The position numbers and the translations under genes are program-made. A stretch of 31,277 nt of DNA from a virus. Under the pieces are notes generated by a model. It worked only from the letters and a program-made list of their open reading frames with translations, was not told the origin of the DNA and made no database searches. Every line of letters begins with the position of its first letter. Position 1 is the first letter of the stretch. Shown piece by piece: positions 13,128 through 19,585 of this stretch. Location: positions 1 to 31,277 of IMG/VR virus record IMGVR_UViG_3300035190_000070, one strand, 5' to 3'.

Positions 13128-14222
13128 TTAACTTACGATGTCACCAAAGAGATACCATTCATTTTCCGCTATCTTTATCAAAGTCGCACCGCTATACTGC
13201 ACGTTCAACTTTAACTTACCTCCGTTACTTCTGACGGTTACTCCACTTGTTGCAACTATTGTCGTTTGACCAGCTCCGTATTGCGCTAATAAAATCTGTG
13301 TACCTGTTGGAAATGCAACCGAAGAATTTAAGGGTACAGTTAAGTTATTCGCACTACCTACGTTCATCTCAACTAACTTGTCAGCATCAGACAAAACAAG
13401 TGTATAAGATGCCGTTTGGCGGTTGGTAGTGATTAATTTATTTGTTTTTGCTGCATCCAAACCGCTATACTGCGAGTTTGTTGCATTATCACCGCTATTT
13501 GTTCCGCTTGTGTTTCCGATTACGGTTAATTGGGCATCAGTTACATAGCGTTTATTGCTGCTATCTGAAATGTCTGCGGTGGTTGCATCCGCCCCAGCAG
13601 TTACTAAACCTTTTGCATCGTAGGTTATTTTTGTTTTTGTCGCCCCTGTGATTGCAGCGTTTTCATCAACTTTACCGTCTAATTGCGTTTGAATCGCAGA
13701 TGTAACACCGTTTAATGTTTGAAACTCCGCATTGCTTACAGTTCCATCAGCCAACTTTGCAGCGTCTATTCCTGTTGCAATTTTGTCATTGTTTACAACA
13801 CCGTTGTCAATAGTCCAAGTCGCTCCACTTGCAGACACGGTTATATCTCCTTTGTCACCGTCAGAGATGCCACCGCCTCCAACTGTGATATTTCCGCTTC
13901 CTAATAGAGATTCGTTGTTAATGGTCTTGATGTTAGTGCCGCTAACTAAAGTCGCTTGTTTAGCGTTTAAAGCTGATTGTGTTGCACTTGATATAGGCTT
14001 GTCAGCGTCAGCAGTATTGTCGACATTGCCTAAACCAACATCACCTTTAACAAGAGTAACTGCTCCTGTTTTAGAAGCAACACTTTGCACAGGTGCTTCA
14101 CTTTTAATTTGAGCAATGCTTATTTTCTTGGTAGTAGATGCTGAGGTGTCAACGATAGGCAGAACGTCATCCGTTGCTATCGTAACTATGGCATCTAAGG
14201 CACTAATTTTTTTATCTGGCAT
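13128..14222 (-). CDS. Tail fibre protein
   Basis: Protein of 364 residues rich in Ala, Thr, Ser, Asn, Gly. Starts MPDKKISALDAIVTIATDDV, a typical fibre attachment start. The tail-fibre signature KGDVGLGNVDNTADADKPIS (about 59-78) follows, then NNESLLGSGNITVGGGG (about 102-118) and a second repeat-like block (KITYDAKGLVTAGADATTAD). The C-terminal 100 residues form a beta-rich cap (NNLTVPLNSSVAFPTGTQIL). It probably forms trimeric side or tip fibres. The start touches the upstream gene's end at 14222. Confidence 0.82.
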   Translation of the reverse strand: MPDKKISALDAIVTIATDDVLPIVDTSASTTKKISIAQIKSEAPVQSVASKTGAVTLVKGDVGLGNVDNTADADKPISSATQSALNAKQATLVSGTNIKTINNESLLGSGNITVGGGGISDGDKGDITVSASGATWTIDNGVVNNDKIATGIDAAKLADGTVSNAEFQTLNGVTSAIQTQLDGKVDENAAITGATKTKITYDAKGLVTAGADATTADISDSSNKRYVTDAQLTVIGNTSGTNSGDNATNSQYSGLDAAKTNKLITTNRQTASYTLVLSDADKLVEMNVGSANNLTVPLNSSVAFPTGTQILLAQYGAGQTTIVATSGVTVRSNGGKLKLNVQYSGATLIKIAENEWYLFGDIVS

Positions 14223-14668
14223 TATAGTAAAATTTTTGAGTCATCTTCTTGAAGCAAGAAATCACCGCTTTCCAACAATAAGTAAGCAATGGTCTCAGGT
14301 GCTTCGATTTCGTATATTTTCTCGTTGAGTTCAACGGTGTATTCAGACCTTGTAACATCAAAGTCAACTTTTACAAGCCCTTCTTCAACTAACTCGTTTG
14401 CAAGTTCAGGATTTGTGTTAACTGATGAAGTCTGAGCGTAGATTCTATATAGATACTCTCCTGCGTCAAGCGTAACGGTTGCACCTTCTGTGATTGCAAA
14501 CTCGTTGTAACGCTCTTTGTAGCTTGAAATATCAGTTAAAAGAAAGTTGTATTCTACGGCAGTTAAACGATGTTTAAGGCTAAACAAATAGTAAGGGTTA
14601 GAGATAGTGGTTTTCTCTGTTAAAGTCAAATACCAATTCTTACTCTCTGCCTTATTTATCTGTAGCAT
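14222..14668 (-). CDS. Hypothetical fibre-associated / baseplate-type protein
   Basis: Protein of 148 residues, beta-rich: ESKNWYLTLTEKTTISNPYY near the start, then ERYNEFAITEGATVTLDAGE and YLYRIYAQTSS, ending in Leu/Glu-rich sequence. Proteins like this commonly precede fibre genes in Bacteroidota phages and may link fibre to baseplate; exact function unknown. It is the first gene after the strong terminator at 14704-14729. Its leader shares an 18-base block (one mismatch) with that of the 23529 gene. Confidence 0.65.
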   Translation of the reverse strand: MLQINKAESKNWYLTLTEKTTISNPYYLFSLKHRLTAVEYNFLLTDISSYKERYNEFAITEGATVTLDAGEYLYRIYAQTSSVNTNPELANELVEEGLVKVDFDVTRSEYTVELNEKIYEIEAPETIAYLLLESGDFLLQEDDSKILL

Positions 14669-14703
14669 CTATACTTAAATAATAAAAGTCGATTTTTGGC
14701 AAA

Positions 14704-14729
14704 TAAAAAAAGGGTGACCGAAGCCACCC
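14704..14729 (-). terminator. Rho-independent terminator after the tail tube gene
   Basis: On the minus strand a 7-bp stem (GGGTGGC/GTCACCC with one G-T pair) closes a TTCG tetraloop at 14729-14712 and is followed by seven Ts (14711-14705). It begins about 25 bases after the stop of the 14754-15260 gene. It is the clearest intrinsic terminator in the genome and should end or attenuate the transcript coding for capsid and tail tube. Confidence 0.88.
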
Positions 14730-14753
14730 CCTTTAATAAAGAAACTATGAAAC

Positions 14754-15260
14754 TTAAATCGAGAGAGCAGTTACAACAGAAGCCTGTAATTTGTAAGGAC
14801 TTTCAGACTCAATAGCACTCAAAGTGAAATTGTAGCCGTAGTTGTCACCCATTGCAGTTCCTGTTTCAGAAGTCATAGCAGTGATGTCGCAACCGTATTC
14901 TTTTCCAACCAACCAGTAAGTACTATTGTTATCTTCTACAATACAGAAAACTCTGTTTTGAGAAAGAAGTTTCAATTCGTTACGCTTAGTAGTAGCAAGT
15001 TTTCTCAAACGAGCAACTACGTCTGTTTGGTTAAATACAGTTCCGTTTTCCTGAGAGACGTTAGTAGTGGTAGTCATAGAACCCACACCCTTAGGCATTT
15101 CGTATGTATATACGCTGCCTGATGCGATGGTGGTTGCTGTAACCTCTCCACCACTTACGGTAAATCCTGTTGCTGCAAAGTTAATCAAATGGATGGCTTT
15201 AACACCTCCTACTGAGTCCTTACAGTCTAATACAAATCCCGAAGTTAGAGAGCAGCTCAT
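14754..15260 (-). CDS. Probable major tail tube protein
   Basis: Protein of 168 residues starting MSCSLTSGFVLDCKDSVGGV. Two early Cys residues, a beta-rich body (FSSSG-free, e.g. GVGSMTTTTNVSQENGTVFN, YWLVGKEYGCDITAM) and a final NYGYNFTLSAIESESPYKL. This pattern occurs in tail tube-like proteins of Bacteroidota siphophages. Position immediately after the capsid gene and before a strong terminator suggests an abundantly made structural protein. Alternative: head decoration protein. Confidence 0.6.
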   Translation of the reverse strand: MSCSLTSGFVLDCKDSVGGVKAIHLINFAATGFTVSGGEVTATTIASGSVYTYEMPKGVGSMTTTTNVSQENGTVFNQTDVVARLRKLATTKRNELKLLSQNRVFCIVEDNNSTYWLVGKEYGCDITAMTSETGTAMGDNYGYNFTLSAIESESPYKLQASVVTALSI

Positions 15261-15271
15261 ATTCTATGAAA

Positions 15272-16207
15272 TTAAGCTAATTTAAACTGAACGATTTGAT
15301 CAGGGAATGCGAACTGAACACCATACTTCATGGTAGCACGGAAACGAACTTCATCGTTGTCTTGGCTATACCAGAATCTGTAGTCCTCTTCTTCGTTAGC
15401 AAGGTCAGTTCCTACAAAGAAGTTAACCAAACGACCCAAGAACATTCTGTTAGTTCCGTTCAATCCACCTACTGCAATCATTTTCACGTTGGTAGCAGGA
15501 ATCATGATTTCCATTCCGTCGCTATCAGCAGCGTAGTGGAATAAGTTGTTATTTCTAAGAGCAGTAGTGTACTTCTTGAAAGTGTCAATACCAACCCACA
15601 AAACGATGTCAGAAGCGTCAGAGATATCAGCAGGGATAACGTTGTAGATGTTGTCAATCAAATCATCTACGTTTGCAACTGTGATAGAAGTAGCAGAAGA
15701 AGTGTTACCAGCAACAGTAGAAGCAGAAGCAGCGTCAATCAACTTAATGAAACCGTCAAACTTATTAGTGTTAGGGTTAGTGTTGGTTGTTGCTGTGTCA
15801 CCTTGCCACATTGCAATCTCTAACAATTTAGCGATGTTGTTCGCTTTATCTTGACCGATTTGCTCCTCAAAAGGTACTGAAGTTGGAGAACCTGCAGCGA
15901 TTTGGGTCTGCATCCACTTTGCTTCCAAAGTCTTAGGGCACAAAGTCTCTTCAACTTTGATTTTACCTACAGTGATGTTACGCTGAGAGAAAGTAGTGTT
16001 ACCTGATGCAGTGTAACCGCAACCGTCAGTTTGAAAGTAAACGTCAGAAGTAAGGATGTTCAAAGCCTCTGCAGACTTCACACCTACTTGAACTTGACCA
16101 GCAGCTTGTAAAATAGCTGCAGTTTTTGAACCAAACAAAGACTTAAGTACTAACTCTGTAGACTGCTCGTTGGTGTAATTTGCTAAGGCTGATACGTTAA
16201 ATGCCAT
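15272..16207 (-). CDS. Major capsid protein
   Basis: Protein of 311 residues that fits a phage major capsid protein: N-terminal helical arm (ALANYTNEQSTELVLKSLFG), LEAKWMQTQIAAGSPTSVPF (about 98-117), a central domain with ASDIVLWVGIDTFKKYTTAL (about 197-216), and a C-terminal beta region (EDYRFWYSQDNDEVRFRATM) ending FPDQIVQFKLA. It directly follows the scaffold and protease genes, as expected for an HK97-fold shell. Assignment rests on context and general pattern; no single invariant motif defines the family. Confidence 0.85.
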   Translation of the reverse strand: MAFNVSALANYTNEQSTELVLKSLFGSKTAAILQAAGQVQVGVKSAEALNILTSDVYFQTDGCGYTASGNTTFSQRNITVGKIKVEETLCPKTLEAKWMQTQIAAGSPTSVPFEEQIGQDKANNIAKLLEIAMWQGDTATTNTNPNTNKFDGFIKLIDAASASTVAGNTSSATSITVANVDDLIDNIYNVIPADISDASDIVLWVGIDTFKKYTTALRNNNLFHYAADSDGMEIMIPATNVKMIAVGGLNGTNRMFLGRLVNFFVGTDLANEEEDYRFWYSQDNDEVRFRATMKYGVQFAFPDQIVQFKLA

Positions 16208-16211
16208 TTTT

Positions 16212-16769
16212 TTATTTATTTTTTAGGGTTTGTGCAATTTTCATGATGTTTGCAAACTGCTCTTCTTTCTTAGAAAGTTTTGCAGGTGCTTTCTGTGGTT
16301 CTTCAGATGGAAGTTCTGCTACTTTTTCAACTAAGTCAACGGTCTTACTGAAGATGTCTTTCATTGAGTTGAATTTAGCCTCTTGTTCAGCGTTTTTCTT
16401 TTCCATTGCCTCAAGACGTGCTACAACTTCATTGAACTTGTCTAACAAAGAATTGAAACCTTCAACGGTTGCAAATTCTTTAGCTGCAATTTCTACTTCA
16501 ACTTCTTCTTCGATTTCTACGATTTCGGTAACGATACCGCCTTCAGTAGTGACAAGCATACCGCCTTCTACTTCGTGAGTAGCGTCAGGAGCAGGAATAA
16601 GACCTTCGCCAGTTTGAACAAAGATAGCAGTACCTACTGCAAGTTCACCTTCCCATTCAATGATTGTGCCATCTACTAAAGTGGCAGTTTCCATCTTCAC
16701 CTCTTCGGTCTTCTCTTCTGAGAAACCTAACAAGGTTCTGATTTCTTTGATTACTTCTTTTGAATTCAT
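16212..16769 (-). CDS. Putative capsid scaffolding protein
   Basis: Protein of 185 residues, strongly acidic. The N-terminal helix is followed by a beta segment (LVDGTIIEWEGELAVGTAIF, about 31-50) like a small Glu-rich barrel, an E/V-rich stretch (about 75-95), and a long coiled coil (FNSLLDKFNEVVARLEAMEK, about 105-124). The tail is basic, ending AQTLKNK. Coiled-coil acidic proteins between protease and capsid genes are typically scaffolds digested during maturation. Confidence 0.75.
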   Translation of the reverse strand: MNSKEVIKEIRTLLGFSEEKTEEVKMETATLVDGTIIEWEGELAVGTAIFVQTGEGLIPAPDATHEVEGGMLVTTEGGIVTEIVEIEEEVEVEIAAKEFATVEGFNSLLDKFNEVVARLEAMEKKNAEQEAKFNSMKDIFSKTVDLVEKVAELPSEEPQKAPAKLSKKEEQFANIMKIAQTLKNK

Positions 16770-16802
16770 TTTATATATAATTAGTGGTTTGTTTTTTTTG
16801 GC

Positions 16803-17846
16803 TCAATTTTTACCATCCCATTGCTCTAAGACTCTTTTTAGTTTCTTCATCATGGCGTTGGCAATCTTGTCTTCTACAGTTTCTTCAAAGTCGAAAAAGC
16901 CCTCTACTGAGAAACCTTTGAACTCACCCTCTTTTACTCTCTGCCAAATAGATTCATCGTTTACGATGTAAGAAAGAAACCAACTTCCATCTGCTACTTC
17001 TTCGTAACCTTTTGGAGGCATAATGCCACGCTCTCTGTCAACGATGAATGACTCAAATAAAGAAAGTCCATTTACTGCTTTATCGTGATGAATGTTTACT
17101 GCATCGTACTTGTCACCTCTTGCCCATTTCTTAGCAATTTCAAAAATCGTTTCTTTGTCAAATACCACGTAGTATTCACCCCTTACATCATCGTAACGAT
17201 AAATAGGTAAATCAGCAATCATTGCAGCACCTGAGATTATACGCTTCTCTTCGTTCTGAATCTCAAATCTTGCTTTTCTTGCTTTGCTAAGTTCCAACTC
17301 TTCTAACTTGCGTTCAGTCCAACGAAGCATCTCTTCTCCACCCCATAATAAATAGCTGATAGTTCCACACGCTTTTGTGTCTGATGGGTTGTAGTATTCT
17401 TTAGCTCTTGACAAATAAGAGTAAGTGCGTTTAATCGTTTGCAAAGAAAGATTCTCTCTTGCTACTAATTGTCTTGCTCTGTTCTTACCTACTAAGGTAG
17501 CACAGTCATTGCTGATAGCCTCGTTCAGGTTAATTCCTCTCTGTGCGTTTTGACTTGCTGCTTTTGGATAGTCGTTGAAGAACTCATGTTTATCAAATTT
17601 TCCACCTTCCCAATATGAATAGCAGATTGCAACTGCCTGTTCATTTTCATAACCTTCGTTAATGACTTTCTCAACACAACGAGATATAAACTCACCTTCA
17701 TTCTCTCCTGGTCTTGGATCAACAAAGTCTTGCTCACTAAAATATTGAAACTCTTTTTCTATTGCAGGGTTGGTCACAAGTGACACGAATTCAACTCCTG
17801 TTTCATCCTCAGGATTTATAACGAGTTTGTAAATTGGCAAATCCAT
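16803..17846 (-). CDS. Prohead protease, XkdF-like, with inserted helical domain
   Basis: Protein of 347 residues. The extreme N-terminus (DLPIYKLVINPEDETGVEFV, then SLVTNPAIEKEF) and the C-terminal third (GEYYVVFDKETIFEIAKKW, NIHHDKAVNGLSLFESFIVD, WQRVKEGEFKGFSVEGFF) match XkdF/Peptidase_S78_2-type putative prohead serine proteases. The NIHHDK His and GFSVEG Ser are candidate catalytic residues. Between them (about 50-190) lies a separate helical module with FFNDYPKAASQNAQRGI, LVGKNRARQLVARENLS and SYLLWGGEEMLRW, seen elsewhere in phage head proteins. It would process scaffold and capsid during maturation; the gene order supports this. Confidence 0.8.
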   Translation of the reverse strand: MDLPIYKLVINPEDETGVEFVSLVTNPAIEKEFQYFSEQDFVDPRPGENEGEFISRCVEKVINEGYENEQAVAICYSYWEGGKFDKHEFFNDYPKAASQNAQRGINLNEAISNDCATLVGKNRARQLVARENLSLQTIKRTYSYLSRAKEYYNPSDTKACGTISYLLWGGEEMLRWTERKLEELELSKARKARFEIQNEEKRIISGAAMIADLPIYRYDDVRGEYYVVFDKETIFEIAKKWARGDKYDAVNIHHDKAVNGLSLFESFIVDRERGIMPPKGYEEVADGSWFLSYIVNDESIWQRVKEGEFKGFSVEGFFDFEETVEDKIANAMMKKLKRVLEQWDGKN

Positions 17847-17884
17847 CTTATTATAATTATTGATTGTTGTTTTTTGGCTTTGTT

Positions 17885-19582
17885 TTACCCACCTAACACG
17901 CTTACATTCTGATTAGTCGCTGCTCTTCGTTGTGTTCTTGTGATGTCACCTTCTAACACGTAAACTCTTCTCTCTTGTGTCAAAATGTCTTGGCTTTGTG
18001 GAAGTCGTGTAGTTGGAACTGATATACCAGCACTTGAACCGATTGCTGAAGATGGTGCTACTGATGACGGTGCAGAGTTTGGACTAAACTTAGTTCTTGA
18101 AATAGCAGCTACACGAGCAAGACCTGAAGCAATAGCAACACCTGCTGCAACCGCACCTCTTACGATTGATGATGGATCAGGTATAGGAAGAAACTGAGAG
18201 TTATATGCTAATTGTGCAGCATAGTAAGTATCTATTAAGGTCTTTGCAATGTTAAACGCTTTCTGAGTTTTAAAGTACCCCTCTGATTGCTTTGTTTGGT
18301 TGCTTGTAAAGGCATCCATTAAATCTGTAAGAATAGAAAACCCTTGCTCAGTTATTTGTTGTTCTTGTTGTAGTTTAGCATTAAGATAAGATTTATCTAA
18401 ACCTATTCTTCTTTGTAGGTGTGCTTCTTGCTGTGCTTCGTTTAGTTTAGTAAATTCTTCTTCAGTTAATAACCCCATAAAATAAGCATCTGTGACAAGC
18501 TCACGTTCTTTTTCAAACTGCTCTGACATGTCTTTTTGCTTTTGTAAATAATCCTGCTTATATAGGTCTTTAGACTCTAAACTATATTGCTCTTGTAAAT
18601 CTTTTACATCTTGTCTTATTTGTTTTTCTTGCTCAATCTCCTTTAAACGCTCATCAAACATTTTCTGATTAAAGTCTTGCTGATTCTTTAACTTTTCATC
18701 ATTAAGAGCCTTTAATCGTGCGTTTTCATTTGCCTGAATAATAAGAATGTTGTTACTTGCATCTAAAGCCGCTTTTTCTGCTTCTGTATACCCTTCTTCG
18801 CCTTGTTTAAAGATTGCAAGTTTCTGTTTAGCAAGTTTCTCCTCTTGCTCTGCAATCTCAAGACGCTTTTTAAATAATGCTGCTTCACTATCACCTCTTG
18901 CTTCCATTACCGCAAGTTCTCTGTTTAATGAGTCAACAAGTTTCTCCTGAGTCTTAATAGCCTCTTCTGCTGCAAAGTTTGTAAGTCCTATGCTATCAGT
19001 AAAGCCTTTGAACTTTTCTTTTAGTGAATCAAATAATTTACCTATCTGATCTCCGAACAAACCAACAACCGCAACTAAAGCACCGATACCAGTAGCAGCA
19101 AGAGCAAGTTTAACTCCTTTCAGGGTTTTAATCATGTTCAAGAATCCGCTATTGATAGCCTTAATAGCAGGAGCAAACTCTTTTAAATCTCGAAGCCCTT
19201 GAGCAAAGACCATTGCTCCCTGAACTTTGACTAAGACCTTGTCTAACTCTTTACTCTCTCCACCAAATAAAGCCATAGCACCTGCAGCAACTTCAAACCC
19301 TGCTGCAACTCCTTGAATAGCACCAAATAGTTTTTGAGTGTTGCCTCTGTTGGCATCTACTGCCTGGTCTAACTGCTCAAGTTGTTGCTTATACTGCCCT
19401 GCAGTCTTTATGGCATCTTGTGTTCTCTTGTCGTTTATTCCGAATTGAAGAGCTAAAGCCTCTGCTTCTCGTTGGGTTTTTGCAACTGCATCTCCCAAAT
19501 CTTCATAAACAGTTGCTGCCTGTTGTACGGTTTGTATGCCGTTAACATCTACGTCTATTTTTACTGCGGTTTCTATTGTCAT
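17885..19582 (-). CDS. Tail tape measure protein
   Basis: Protein of 565 residues. N-terminal coiled coil (TVYEDLGDAVAKTQREAEAL), a Gly/Ala hydrophobic region with a membrane-like segment (LALAATGIGALVAVVGLF, about 159-176), and a long Glu/Lys/Gln coiled coil (about 205-410, e.g. LKNQQDFNQKMFDERLKEIE). An Ala/Gly/Ser-rich C-terminal portion (GAVAAGVAIASGLARVAAIS) ends it. This order is typical of tape measures that set tail length and enter the cell envelope. By the usual proportionality its length suggests a tail under about 100 nm. Unusually, the chaperone gene is not adjacent but about 4 kb upstream. Confidence 0.85.
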   Translation of the reverse strand: MTIETAVKIDVDVNGIQTVQQAATVYEDLGDAVAKTQREAEALALQFGINDKRTQDAIKTAGQYKQQLEQLDQAVDANRGNTQKLFGAIQGVAAGFEVAAGAMALFGGESKELDKVLVKVQGAMVFAQGLRDLKEFAPAIKAINSGFLNMIKTLKGVKLALAATGIGALVAVVGLFGDQIGKLFDSLKEKFKGFTDSIGLTNFAAEEAIKTQEKLVDSLNRELAVMEARGDSEAALFKKRLEIAEQEEKLAKQKLAIFKQGEEGYTEAEKAALDASNNILIIQANENARLKALNDEKLKNQQDFNQKMFDERLKEIEQEKQIRQDVKDLQEQYSLESKDLYKQDYLQKQKDMSEQFEKERELVTDAYFMGLLTEEEFTKLNEAQQEAHLQRRIGLDKSYLNAKLQQEQQITEQGFSILTDLMDAFTSNQTKQSEGYFKTQKAFNIAKTLIDTYYAAQLAYNSQFLPIPDPSSIVRGAVAAGVAIASGLARVAAISRTKFSPNSAPSSVAPSSAIGSSAGISVPTTRLPQSQDILTQERRVYVLEGDITRTQRRAATNQNVSVLGG

Positions 19583-19585
19583 TTT

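Noticed and set aside
13732-14112. Plus-strand 126-codon open frame
   Set aside because: Antisense to the fibre gene; its low-complexity Pro/Ser/Leu/Val content mirrors the fibre repeats. No motifs or ribosome site; treated as a shadow.
16201-16578. Plus-strand 125-codon open frame
   Set aside because: Antisense to the scaffold gene, Ser/Thr/Phe-rich complement of Glu/Lys codons; no protein-like features.
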